Shown here: positions 33,622 through 41,750 of the stretch, in pieces | How the letters are laid out: every line of letters begins with the position of its first letter | Numbering within the stretch: position 1 is the stretch's first letter | Position numbers and translations under genes: made by a program | Notes under the pieces: generated by a model | The model's input: only the letters and a program-made list of their open reading frames with translations | Told to the model about the DNA's origin: nothing | The model's database searches: none | Assembly: GCF_001686925.1 (NCBI RefSeq) | Contig: NZ_LVEN01000027.1 | Span: forward strand, 806,001 to 870,000 | Length of the DNA stretch: 64,000 nt | DNA from: Flavobacterium piscis | GTDB lineage: Bacteria; Bacteroidota; Bacteroidia; Flavobacteriales; Flavobacteriaceae | Reading direction: 5' to 3'

Positions 33622-34665
33622 ATGAAATTTACAGCAGAACAAATAGCAGGAATTTTAGAAGGAGAAGTTGTTGGAAATCCCAATGCAGAAGTTTCTCGGC
33701 TGTCTAAAATAGAAGAAGGTGAGGAAGGATCGCTCACTTTTTTGGCTAATCCAAAATATATCAACTACATATATACCACAAAAGCATCAGTTACTATAGT
33801 GAATGACAGCTTTATACCTGAACAGGAAATCACTACCACTTTAATAAAAGTAGAGGACGCTTATGCCTCTTTTTCTAAACTTTTGCAATTTTATAATCAG
33901 GTAAAATTGAATAAAAACGGAATAGAAGCGCAATCTTTTTTAACTGAAGGAACTAAATATGGTGAGAATTTATATCTGGGAAGCTTTAGTTATATAGGAC
34001 AAAACGTGGTTTTAGGTGACAACGTAAAAATTTATCCAAACAGTTTTATTGGTGATAATGTTGTTATTGGAGATAATGTATATATTTTTGCAGGCGCCAA
34101 AATTTATTCTGAAACTATAATTGGTAACAATTGTACTATTCATTCAGGAACTATTATTGGTGCAGATGGCTTTGGTTTTGTACCAAATGAAGAAGGAGTA
34201 TATAGTAAAGTTCCTCAAATTGGAAATGTAATTATAGAAGATAACGTCGATATTGGAGCAAATACCACAATAGACAGAGCAACTCTTGGTTCTACGATAA
34301 TTAGAAAGGGAGTTAAATTAGACAATCAGATTCAGATTGCTCACAATGTAGAAATAGGTAAAAACACGGTAATTGCAGCGCAATCAGGTGTTGCCGGTTC
34401 TACAAAAATAGGAGAAAACTGTATGATTGGCGGGCAAGTAGGTATCGCAGGCCACTTAATTATAGGTAATAATGTTAGATTGCAGGCCCAGTCAGGAGTT
34501 GCAAGAAACATTAAAGATGATGAAACATTGCAGGGAACACCGTCTCTTGCATATACTGATTTTAACAAATCGTATGTACATTTCAAGAATCTGCCTAAAA
34601 TAGTTGCCGAAGTTGAAGAATTAAAAAAACAAATAATAAACCCAAAAAATGGAAATAATGGTTAA
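33622..34665 (+). CDS. lpxD: UDP-3-O-acylglucosamine N-acyltransferase
   Basis: The 347-residue protein has an N-terminal uridine-binding domain (residues 1-95) and a left-handed beta-helix of hexapeptide repeats (about 100-310). [15 protein letters not shown] and [11 protein letters not shown] with the catalytic His are the LpxD hallmarks. It adds the second acyl chain in lipid A synthesis after LpxC. It overlaps the lpxC-fabZ gene by a few bases (8 bp from the 34658 start), so translation is likely coupled. Confidence 0.93.
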   Translation: MKFTAEQIAGILEGEVVGNPNAEVSRLSKIEEGEEGSLTFLANPKYINYIYTTKASVTIVNDSFIPEQEITTTLIKVEDAYASFSKLLQFYNQVKLNKNGIEAQSFLTEGTKYGENLYLGSFSYIGQNVVLGDNVKIYPNSFIGDNVVIGDNVYIFAGAKIYSETIIGNNCTIHSGTIIGADGFGFVPNEEGVYSKVPQIGNVIIEDNVDIGANTTIDRATLGSTIIRKGVKLDNQIQIAHNVEIGKNTVIAAQSGVAGSTKIGENCMIGGQVGIAGHLIIGNNVRLQAQSGVARNIKDDETLQGTPSLAYTDFNKSYVHFKNLPKIVAEVEELKKQIINPKNGNNG

Positions 34666-36046
34666 ACAGAAGACCATCAAAAATGAAATTTCACTAACAG
34701 GCGTTGGATTACACACTGGAAAAGAAGTTACAATGACTTTTAAACCGGCTCCAATTAATAATGGTTTCACTTTTGTAAGAGTTGATTTGCAAGGTCAGCC
34801 CGTGATCGAAGCAGATGCTAACTATGTTGTTAATACGCAAAGAGGCACAAATTTAGAAAAACTTGGTGTAAAAATTCAAACTCCGGAACACGTTTTAGCG
34901 GCTTTAGTTGGTTGTGATCTGGATAACGTTATTATAGAATTAAATGCCTCTGAACTTCCTATCATGGATGGTTCATCAAAATATTTTGTTGAAGCGATTG
35001 AAAACGCAGGTATCGAAGAACAAGATGCTAAACGTAATGTTTATGTAGTAAAAGAAGTAATTTCGTTTACTGATGAAACTACCGGAAGCGAGATCTTAGT
35101 GATGCCAAGCGATGATTATCAGGTAACTGCAATGGTTGATTTTGGTACTAAAGTTTTAGGTACCCAAAATGCAACGATGAAAAGCATAGCCGATTTTAAA
35201 GAAGAAATTGCGAATTCAAGAACGTTTAGTTTCTTACACGAATTAGAATCTCTTTTAGAAAACGGATTAATCAAAGGTGGAGATTTAAATAATGCTATTG
35301 TATATGTAGATAAAGAAATATCTGAGTCTACAATGGAAAATTTAAAGAAAGCTTTTGGTAAAGATAAAATTTCGGTTAAGCCAAATGGTGTTTTAGATAA
35401 CTTGACTTTACATTATCCAAACGAAGCTGCACGACATAAATTATTGGATGTTGTTGGAGATTTATCTTTGATTGGAGTTAGAATTCAGGGAAAAATTATT
35501 GCTAATAAACCAGGGCACTATGTAAATACACAGTTTGCCAAAAAATTAGCAAAAATTATTAAAATAGAACAAAGAAATCATGTTCCGGTTTATGATTTAA
35601 ATCTGGAGCCATTGATGGATATTCATAAAATTATGGCAGTTTTGCCACACAGACCTCCGTTTTTATTGATTGACAGAATTATTGAAATGTCTGACAGTCA
35701 TGTTGTGGGTATGAAAAATGTAACGATGAACGAAAATTTCTTCGTAGGACATTTTCCCGAAGCTCCAGTAATGCCAGGTGTTTTAATTGTTGAAGCAATG
35801 GCGCAAACAGGTGGGATTTTAGTATTAAGCACTGTTCCGGATCCTGAAAATTATTTGACCTATTTCATGAAAATTGATAATGTTAAATTCAAACATAAAG
35901 TATTGCCGGGTGATACCTTAATTTTCAAATGCGAATTAATTTCTCCTATCAGAAGAGGAATTTGTCATATGCAGGCAAATGCATACGCAAACGGAAAGTT
36001 GGTAACAGAGGCAGAATTAATGGCTCAAATTGCAAGAAAACAATAA
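34658..36046 (+). CDS. lpxC/fabZ: Bifunctional LpxC deacetylase / FabZ dehydratase
   Basis: This 462-residue fusion joins LpxC (residues 1-305), with [19 protein letters not shown] and MDGSS (zinc and active-site motifs) plus [10 protein letters not shown], to FabZ (about 315-460), with [12 protein letters not shown] and [20 protein letters not shown] (catalytic His and Glu). LpxC removes the acetyl group of UDP-3-O-acyl-GlcNAc, and FabZ dehydrates hydroxyacyl-ACP. The fusion is normal in Bacteroidota. ATG 34658 (MVKQKTIKN) is preferred, and 34649 (MEIM...) is the upstream alternative. It overlaps lpxD. Confidence 0.93.
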   Translation: MVKQKTIKNEISLTGVGLHTGKEVTMTFKPAPINNGFTFVRVDLQGQPVIEADANYVVNTQRGTNLEKLGVKIQTPEHVLAALVGCDLDNVIIELNASELPIMDGSSKYFVEAIENAGIEEQDAKRNVYVVKEVISFTDETTGSEILVMPSDDYQVTAMVDFGTKVLGTQNATMKSIADFKEEIANSRTFSFLHELESLLENGLIKGGDLNNAIVYVDKEISESTMENLKKAFGKDKISVKPNGVLDNLTLHYPNEAARHKLLDVVGDLSLIGVRIQGKIIANKPGHYVNTQFAKKLAKIIKIEQRNHVPVYDLNLEPLMDIHKIMAVLPHRPPFLLIDRIIEMSDSHVVGMKNVTMNENFFVGHFPEAPVMPGVLIVEAMAQTGGILVLSTVPDPENYLTYFMKIDNVKFKHKVLPGDTLIFKCELISPIRRGICHMQANAYANGKLVTEAELMAQIARKQ

Positions 36047-36120
36047 TAATTTAATCAAATTTATTGTTTACGTTTGTTGCCCAAATTAGACTATTTTAAT
36101 ATAAAATATAAAACTCACAG

Positions 36121-36906
36121 ATGAATCAACCATTAGCATATGTTCATCCCGGCGCTAAAATCGCTAAAAACGTTGTAATTGAGCCTTTTACAACAATTCA
36201 CAATAATGTTATTATTGGTGATGGTACGTGGATTGGTTCAAATGTAACCATCATGGAAGGTGCAAGAATTGGAAAAAATTGTAATATTTTTCCAGGAGCA
36301 GTTATTTCTGCAGTACCGCAAGATTTAAAATTTGGAGGAGAAGATTCTTTAGCTATTATAGGAGACAATTGTACTATTAGAGAGTGTGTAACGATCAATA
36401 GAGGTACAGTTGCTTCGGGTCAAACAATTTTAGGTAATAACTGTTTGGTTATGGCTTACGCGCACATTGCACACGATTGCGAGATTGGTAATAATGCTAT
36501 TATTGTAAACGGTGTTGCTTTGGCAGGTCACGTTGTGGTTGGTAATCACGCTGTAATTGGTGGTTTGGCCGCTATTCATCAATTTATTCATATCGGTGAT
36601 CATGCCATGATTTCTGGTGGATCATTGGTTAGAAAAGATGTTCCTCCTTATACAAAAGCGGCAAAAGAACCGTTATCGTATGTAGGGATCAATTCAGTTG
36701 GTTTAAGAAGAAGAGGTTTTACTACTGAGAAAATCAGAGAAATTCAGGAAATTTACAGAATTTTATACCAAAAGAACTATAATACAACACAAGCTTTAAG
36801 TATAATTGAAGCTGAAATGGAGGCTACTCCTGAGAGAGATGAAATTCTGGATTTTATCAGAAATTCATCTAGAGGAATTATGAAAGGTTATTCGGGAAAT
36901 TATTAA
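36121..36906 (+). CDS. lpxA: Acyl-ACP--UDP-N-acetylglucosamine O-acyltransferase
   Basis: The 261-residue left-handed beta-helix protein catalyses the first step of lipid A synthesis. The hexapeptide repeats run from residue 5 to about 185, with the catalytic His in AYAHIAHDCEIGN (about 124-136) and HQFIHIGDHAMISGGS in the ACP/UDP-binding region. A C-terminal helical domain (IREIQEIYRILYQ) is typical of LpxA and distinguishes it from LpxD. Length is normal. It is third in the lpxD-lpxC/fabZ-lpxA order. Confidence 0.94.
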   Translation: MNQPLAYVHPGAKIAKNVVIEPFTTIHNNVIIGDGTWIGSNVTIMEGARIGKNCNIFPGAVISAVPQDLKFGGEDSLAIIGDNCTIRECVTINRGTVASGQTILGNNCLVMAYAHIAHDCEIGNNAIIVNGVALAGHVVVGNHAVIGGLAAIHQFIHIGDHAMISGGSLVRKDVPPYTKAAKEPLSYVGINSVGLRRRGFTTEKIREIQEIYRILYQKNYNTTQALSIIEAEMEATPERDEILDFIRNSSRGIMKGYSGNY

Positions 36907-36908
36907 TT

Positions 36909-37046
36909 TAAAATTTTAGAGTTTAGATTTCTGATTTTAGATTTCAGGCTTCATCATTAATAATTCAGATAAAAATAAAAATAATATGTAATGTAGGCTG
37001 ATTCATTTTACAGAATCTAAAATCTACATTCTAAAATCTAAAATTA
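36909..37046. repeat. Word-type quasi-palindrome of 'ttttagatt' words
   Basis: The left part has tagagtttagatttctgatt and tttagatttcag; the right part has cagaatctaaaatctac and attctaaaatctaaaatt. The same words occur at 8861-8908 in a tight hairpin. It fills the lpxA-efp spacer. Confidence 0.5.
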
Positions 37047-37053
37047 AAAAAAA

Positions 37054-37620
37054 ATGGCATCTACATCAGATATTAGAAACGGATTGTGTATTAAATTCAA
37101 TCACGATATTTATAAAATTGTTGAATTTCTTCACGTAAAACCTGGAAAAGGTCCGGCTTTCGTAAGAACAAAATTGAGAAGTTTAACTACAGGAAGAGTA
37201 TTAGATAATACATTTTCTGCAGGACATAAAATTGATGATGTGCGTGTAGAGACGCATAATTACCAGTTTTTATATGCTGAAGGAGATGAATTTCATTTTA
37301 TGAATACAGAATCTTTTGAGCAAATTTCTTTGAATAAAAACATTTTGGATGCTCCGGGATTATTAAAAGAAGGAACAAGTGTAATGGTTCAGGTAAATAC
37401 TGAAACTGATTTGCCATTATCTGTAGATATGCCATCTTCTGTAATTCTTGAAGTTACTTATGCAGAGCCAGGAGTAAAAGGTAATACTGCTACAAACGCA
37501 ACTAAATCTGCTACGGTAGAAACTGGTGCTAATGTAAACGTTCCGTTGTTCATCAACGAAGGTGATAAAATTAAAATTGATACAGCTTCAGGTAATTACA
37601 TGGAGCGTGTAAAAGAGTAG
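37054..37620 (+). CDS. efp: Translation elongation factor P
   Basis: The 188-residue protein has three OB-like beta-barrel domains. The N-terminal tip HVKPGKGPAFVRTK contains the Lys (in GKG) that in other bacteria is modified. The middle and C-terminal domains are standard, ending in GNYMERVKE. EF-P rescues ribosomes stalled at polyproline. It is placed between lpxA and the second lpxD-like gene, as in other Bacteroidota. The modification enzyme is not in the window. Confidence 0.94.
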   Translation: MASTSDIRNGLCIKFNHDIYKIVEFLHVKPGKGPAFVRTKLRSLTTGRVLDNTFSAGHKIDDVRVETHNYQFLYAEGDEFHFMNTESFEQISLNKNILDAPGLLKEGTSVMVQVNTETDLPLSVDMPSSVILEVTYAEPGVKGNTATNATKSATVETGANVNVPLFINEGDKIKIDTASGNYMERVKE

Positions 37621-37628
37621 TTTTTATA

Positions 37629-37704
37629 AGTTTTCAGTTTTCAGTCGCAGTTAGCAGTTTGTTGATAGATTGAAAACTGAGACTGAAAACTGAGACTAAA
37701 AACT
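37629..37704. repeat. Word-type quasi-palindrome ('agttttcagttttcagtcg')
   Basis: The left words agttttcagttttcagtcg and the right words gaaaactgagactgaaaact are mutual complements with small offsets. It is related to the element at 30514-30571. Confidence 0.6.
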
Positions 37705-37715
37705 AATTATAAAAT

Positions 37716-38645
37716 ATGAAATTTCCAAAGATTCATTCTTTACAAGAAATTGCAAATTTGCTTCAATGCGAATTTATTGGTGACCCAAACTTTCCGGTTT
37801 CAGGCATGAATGAAATACATGTAGTTGAACCTGGAGATATAGTTTTTGTCGACCATCCAAAATATTATGACAAAGCTTTACAATCGGCAGCTACTATTGT
37901 TTTAATCAATAAAAAGGTAGATTGTCCGGAAGGTAAGGCTCTTTTGATTTCTGATGATCCTTTCAGAGATTTTAATACCCTGACCAAACATTTTAGACCT
38001 TTTCTGGCAACAAGTGTATCTGTTGCTCTTTCTGCAACTATTGGAGAAGGAACTGTAATTCAGCCCAATTGTTTTGTTGGGAACAACGTTACAATTGGTG
38101 AAAATTGTCTGATACATCCTAATGTTACGATTTACGACCACACTGTAATTGGTGATAATGTTATCATTCATGCAGGAACAATTTTAGGAGCTGATGCATT
38201 CTATTATAAAAAACGTGCGGATGGTTTTGATCAGTTAATTTCCGGAGGAAGAGTAGTAATACATGATAATGTTGGTATTGGTGCCCTTTGTACAATAGAC
38301 AAAGGTGTAACAGGAGATACTACTATTGGTGAAGGAACAAAGCTGGATAATCAGGTACATGTTGGGCATGATACTGTGATTGGGAAAAAATGCTTAATAG
38401 CATCGCAAACTGGTATTGCAGGTTGTGTTATTATCGAGGACGAAGTTACTATTTGGGGACAGGTTGGTACTACAAGCGGTATCACGATAGGAGCAAAGGC
38501 TGTTATTATGGGGCAAACCGGAGTTACTAAATCAGTCGAAGGAGGGAAATCTTATTTTGGTACTCCAATCGAAGAATCAAGAGAAAAGTTAAAACAATTA
38601 GCCAATATCAAAAAGATTCCTGAAATTTTAAATAAATTGAAGTAA
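37716..38645 (+). CDS. LpxD-like second UDP-acylglucosamine N-acyltransferase paralogue
   Basis: The 309-residue protein has the same architecture as LpxD: N-terminal domain (residues 1-95) and hexapeptide-repeat beta-helix (about 105-275). It is clearly diverged. The acyl-pocket region reads GADAFYYKKRADGFD rather than [10 protein letters not shown], while VGHDTVIGKK keeps the catalytic-type His. The C-terminal helix is shorter (KLKQLANIKKIPEIL). It may N-acylate a different UDP-sugar or use a different acyl chain. It is followed after 1 bp by the NTF2-like gene, with which it is surely cotranscribed. Confidence 0.85.
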   Translation: MKFPKIHSLQEIANLLQCEFIGDPNFPVSGMNEIHVVEPGDIVFVDHPKYYDKALQSAATIVLINKKVDCPEGKALLISDDPFRDFNTLTKHFRPFLATSVSVALSATIGEGTVIQPNCFVGNNVTIGENCLIHPNVTIYDHTVIGDNVIIHAGTILGADAFYYKKRADGFDQLISGGRVVIHDNVGIGALCTIDKGVTGDTTIGEGTKLDNQVHVGHDTVIGKKCLIASQTGIAGCVIIEDEVTIWGQVGTTSGITIGAKAVIMGQTGVTKSVEGGKSYFGTPIEESREKLKQLANIKKIPEILNKLK

Positions 38646-38646
38646 T

Positions 38647-39009
38647 ATGTCTATTAAAGAATTTGTTCAGAAATTTTACAAGTCAGACGCCTTGATTGAT
38701 TGCGAAGTTATGAAAACTTATTTGCATCCTGAGGTTAAATTAGATTGGCATAGTACCAAAGGATTAATCGAAATGGATTATAACTCGATGTTAGATATGG
38801 CCAACGAGCTTAGTCGTGCTTATGTGCGGTCAAAAGTTAGAATAAGCCACATTCTGGCCGAAGAGGATCTGGTTTCTATACGATATTCTCATTTTGTGAA
38901 AACGATTGAGAACCCACGAGAAGAGATGTTATTGGCCCATTTTTCTACAATTTGGCAAATAAAAGATGATAAATTATATCGTGGTTATCAAATGAGTCAA
39001 TTTTCTTGA
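38647..39009 (+). CDS. NTF2-like (SnoaL-type) fold protein
   Basis: The 120-residue protein matches the small cone-shaped NTF2-like fold: helix MSIKEFVQKFYKSDALID, then HPEVKLDWHSTKG, a helix with AYVRSKVRISHI and a final sheet (RYSHFVKTIENP, HFSTIWQIKDDKLYRG). This fold covers enzymes and binding proteins, and no catalytic Asp-His pair can be assigned. It is coupled to the lpxD-like gene (1-bp gap), which suggests but does not prove a link to lipid A. The sucD gene has its own promoter downstream. Confidence 0.82.
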   Translation: MSIKEFVQKFYKSDALIDCEVMKTYLHPEVKLDWHSTKGLIEMDYNSMLDMANELSRAYVRSKVRISHILAEEDLVSIRYSHFVKTIENPREEMLLAHFSTIWQIKDDKLYRGYQMSQFS

Positions 39010-39050
39010 TTTTTTTGAAGACAAAAAGGTTAAAATACGTTACAAAACCT

Positions 39051-39058
39051 TACTTTTG
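39051..39058 (+). promoter_or_regulatory. Putative -7 element of sucD
   Basis: tacttttg (TAnnTTTG) ends 35 bp before the ATG at 39094. A weak TTA at 39030-39032, 18 bp upstream, could stand in for the -33 TTG. Confidence 0.4.
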
Positions 39059-39093
39059 CATCACAATTTTAAAAACTACATAAAATATATATC

Positions 39094-39966
39094 ATGAGTG
39101 TTTTAGTTAATAAAGATTCCAAAATAATTGTTCAAGGATTTACAGGAAGTGAAGGAACTTTCCACGCTTCTCAAATGATTGAGTACGGTACTAATGTTGT
39201 TGGTGGTGTTACTCCGGGTAAAGGAGGAACTAGCCATTTAGATCGTCCGGTTTTTAATACAGTAAAAGACGCTGTTGATCAAGCTGGAGCTGATACATCT
39301 ATCATTTTCGTACCACCGGCTTTTGCTGCTGATGCAATTATGGAAGCTGCTGATGCTGGAATTAAAGTAATTATTGCTATTACAGAAGGAATTCCTGTAG
39401 CAGATATGATTAAAGCAAATAATTATGTTAAAGAAAGAAATTCCAGATTAATCGGGCCAAACTGTCCAGGAGTAATTACTCCGGGTGAAGCTAAAGTTGG
39501 TATTATGCCAGGTTTCGTTTTCAAAAAAGGAACAGTTGGTATCGTTTCTAAATCAGGAACTTTAACTTACGAAGCTGCTGACCAGGTTGTAAAACAAGGT
39601 TTAGGAATCACTACAGCTATTGGTATTGGTGGAGATCCAATTATTGGAACTACAACTAAAGAAGCTGTTGAATTATTAATGAACGATCCTGAAACTGAAA
39701 TTATCATTATGATTGGTGAAATTGGTGGTCAATTAGAAGCTGATGCTGCTAAATGGGTTAAAGCTGATGGTAACCGTAAACCAGTAGTTGGTTTTATCGC
39801 TGGAGAAACTGCTCCTGCTGGTAGAACAATGGGTCACGCAGGTGCTATTGTTGGTGGTTCTGATGATACAGCTGCTGCTAAAAAGCAAATTATGAGAGAC
39901 AACGGAATTCACGTTGTTGATTCACCAGCTGAAATTGGTAAAAAAGTAAAAGAAATATTAGGATAA
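39094..39966 (+). CDS. sucD: Succinyl-CoA ligase subunit alpha
   Basis: The 290-residue protein has the CoA-binding Rossmann start [36 protein letters not shown], and the phospho-His loop [13 protein letters not shown] (His near residue 248). With SucC it converts succinyl-CoA to succinate with nucleotide triphosphate formation in the TCA cycle. SucC is not adjacent, which is usual in Flavobacteriia. Good codon usage and its own -7 element suggest strong expression. A rho-independent terminator follows. Confidence 0.95.
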   Translation: MSVLVNKDSKIIVQGFTGSEGTFHASQMIEYGTNVVGGVTPGKGGTSHLDRPVFNTVKDAVDQAGADTSIIFVPPAFAADAIMEAADAGIKVIIAITEGIPVADMIKANNYVKERNSRLIGPNCPGVITPGEAKVGIMPGFVFKKGTVGIVSKSGTLTYEAADQVVKQGLGITTAIGIGGDPIIGTTTKEAVELLMNDPETEIIIMIGEIGGQLEADAAKWVKADGNRKPVVGFIAGETAPAGRTMGHAGAIVGGSDDTAAAKKQIMRDNGIHVVDSPAEIGKKVKEILG

Positions 39967-39996
39967 TCCCTAATATTAAAAATAAAAAATTCCAAA

Positions 39997-40029
39997 AAAA
40001 AAGTCTCAATATTTTGTTGAGACTTTTTT
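39997..40029 (+). terminator. Rho-independent terminator of sucD
   Basis: The arms aaaaaagtctcaa (39997-40009) and ttgagactttttt (40017-40029) pair perfectly with a 7-nt loop. The right arm ends in a T-run. Confidence 0.8.
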
Positions 40030-40059
40030 ACATTTTTAAAATATTGGAATATAATTTAA

Positions 40060-40095
40060 AAACTTAGCAACTTAGAACCTTAGTTTCTTAGAAGC
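40060..40095. repeat. Half element of the 'cttag' word repeat
   Basis: acttagcaacttagaacctt followed by agtttcttagaagct resembles the right half of 10337-10474. It lies just upstream of the gene at 40110. Confidence 0.45.
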
Positions 40096-40109
40096 TTAAA
40101 ATAAGAAAT

Positions 40110-40535
40110 ATGTACAAAGAATTAGAAAAATTTAAAGTAAGCAATAGTTTTACTTTTACTATTGAAGATAGTTTAGAACAAGCTTGTAACGCATCTGAAG
40201 GTGCTGGAGTTTTTGTTGTTTATGCTGTTGAAGGTGGCGCAAAAGAATTAATCATGGTGGGTTCTACAGGAACTGTTCAGAACGACGGAACCTTAAAAAG
40301 TAAAAATGGCGGTTTATACGATAAAATTGTAAACGGACATCAATTTGCTAAAACCGGAAGAAAATATTCATGGCCGGCTCAAATGAAGCTAGAGACTATC
40401 GCTGCTCTTGAAGTGGTTTGGTACGAAACTTTTAATGCAGATATAAAGTCTATCCCAACTGCTGTTGAAGGACAGGTTTTGCAAAATTTCTTAGATGAAA
40501 ATGCAAAATTACCTAGATGGAATGTGGCTTTCTAA
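40110..40535 (+). CDS. Hypothetical protein, possible degenerate GIY-YIG-like fold
   Basis: The 141-residue soluble protein is not assigned with certainty. GVFVVY (residues 33-38) and MVGSTG (49-54) sit where the GIY and YIG strands of the GIY-YIG nuclease fold would be. GLYDKIVNGHQF supplies a His in a plausible helix, and Glu120 in TAVEGQVLQNF could match the catalytic Glu. The catalytic Arg is not evident, so the protein may be inactive or the resemblance may be false. It is monocistronic with a strong terminator behind it. Confidence 0.7.
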   Translation: MYKELEKFKVSNSFTFTIEDSLEQACNASEGAGVFVVYAVEGGAKELIMVGSTGTVQNDGTLKSKNGGLYDKIVNGHQFAKTGRKYSWPAQMKLETIAALEVVWYETFNADIKSIPTAVEGQVLQNFLDENAKLPRWNVAF

Positions 40536-40559
40536 GTCGGTTTTATTATAATATAATTT

Positions 40560-40587
40560 AAGGTCTTACTAATTTTAGTAAGGCCTT
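40560..40587 (+). terminator. Rho-independent terminator
   Basis: aaggtcttact and agtaaggcctt form an 11-bp stem with one wobble and a 6-nt loop, followed by a long T-run to 40598. Confidence 0.85.
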
Positions 40588-40929
40588 TTTTTTTTTTTGC
40601 TTTATTAAAAATTAATTGTGGTTTGTAATTAGCCACTACTTGCAGTTCGGTAATATTTATTCTTGACTATTCTTTGTTTTTAGGTGATCTAATTTTACTC
40701 TGTTCTCGATTTTAACTCATAAAATTTTCTTATAGTGTGTTTTGGTAAAGTGTGAAAATTACGTTTTTGAAAATGTTAAAAATATATTAAAAAAATATGG
40801 TAGTTTAATCTTACAATAATTATGTTTTTATAAATAATCTGTTTTTTTTAATTAAGGCTAATTCCTCATTAAATCAATAGATATGGGCTTTTTCCTATGT
40901 TACGAATCGGTTTATTGTATGTAAAAAAA

Positions 40930-40960
40930 TTGGTTTTGTATTTTAGCTTTTATATATTTA
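40930..40960 (+). promoter_or_regulatory. Putative promoter of the ECF sigma gene
   Basis: TTG (40930-40932) and tatattta (40953-40960, one mismatch to TAnnTTTG) are 20 bp apart. The start codon at 41049 lies 88 bp further on. Confidence 0.35.
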
Positions 40961-41048
40961 TCGCACAGAACTAAAGGATAATGTTAAAAAACCGTATTCT
41001 TTATGTTAAAACTAAGTGCTTATTTTCAAGAATTCTATCCAAATTAAT

Positions 41049-41660
41049 ATGAAGACCAAAACTTTACAATTCAAAACTTTTGACGACATCACGCTTTGGA
41101 ATAACTTGAAAGATGGAGATGAAAAATCATTTTCAATCCTATTTGAAAAATACTACGCAGACCTGGTAAATTACGGTAATTCACTTTCTTCTTATACCGA
41201 AAAAGTACAGGACTGTGTTCAGGACGTTTTTACTGATATTTGGGTATATCGCAACGGACTTCAAAGTTCAGTTGTGGTAAAAGCTTATTTATTGTCAAGC
41301 GTACGTAAGAGAATTGCGCGTTTGTACGAACGTGATCATATTTTTCGTAAATCTACGAGCACTGACGCTATTGCTTTTTTATTAGAATTTTCAGTAGAAC
41401 ATGACCTTATCGATGATGATTACGCGACGAGGGAAAAAGTTGTTCATTTAAATAAATTATTAAATGACTTACCACCACGTCAAAAAGAAGCATTGTATTT
41501 ACGTTATCACCAAGGCTTAACAGTAGAGCAAATTGCAGATATGTTGGATGTTAATTATCAGTCGGCAAGTAACTTGTTACATCGCGGTTTACTTACGCTG
41601 CGTAAAGAATGGAAGGGGAGTATTTCATTAATTGTTGTACTATCTTCAATAGTGTGTTAA
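41049..41660 (+). CDS. ECF-type RNA polymerase sigma factor (FecI-like)
   Basis: The start at 41049 (MKTKTLQFKTFDD, 203 residues) is preferred to 41016, because the extra codons are unlike the family. Sigma region 2 begins near residue 30 (DEKSFSILFEKYYADLVNY) with VQDCVQDVFTDIWVYR. Region 4 is LPPRQKEALYLRYHQGLTVE followed by QIADMLDVNYQSASNLLHR. A short hydrophobic tail (ISLIVVLSSIVC) ends it. It belongs to the Bacteroidota sigma group paired with FecR-type anti-sigma factors, and the FecR gene follows after 90 bp. Confidence 0.9.
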   Translation: MKTKTLQFKTFDDITLWNNLKDGDEKSFSILFEKYYADLVNYGNSLSSYTEKVQDCVQDVFTDIWVYRNGLQSSVVVKAYLLSSVRKRIARLYERDHIFRKSTSTDAIAFLLEFSVEHDLIDDDYATREKVVHLNKLLNDLPPRQKEALYLRYHQGLTVEQIADMLDVNYQSASNLLHRGLLTLRKEWKGSISLIVVLSSIVC

Positions 41661-41750
41661 ATTTATTTTAAAAAAATGTAAAAAAAATCACAATTTGGTG
41701 AGTATATAATAAAAGAACTGTCCTCTATGTTTTTGTAACCTCATTTTTAG

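Larger units (their letters stand above)
40536..41048. other. About 500-bp AT-rich regulatory spacer before the sigma factor
   Basis: It contains the terminator 40560-40587 and a promoter-like pair near 40930-40960. The open frame of the sigma factor extends back to 41016, but those codons are probably not translated. No other gene or RNA structure is evident. Confidence 0.5.
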
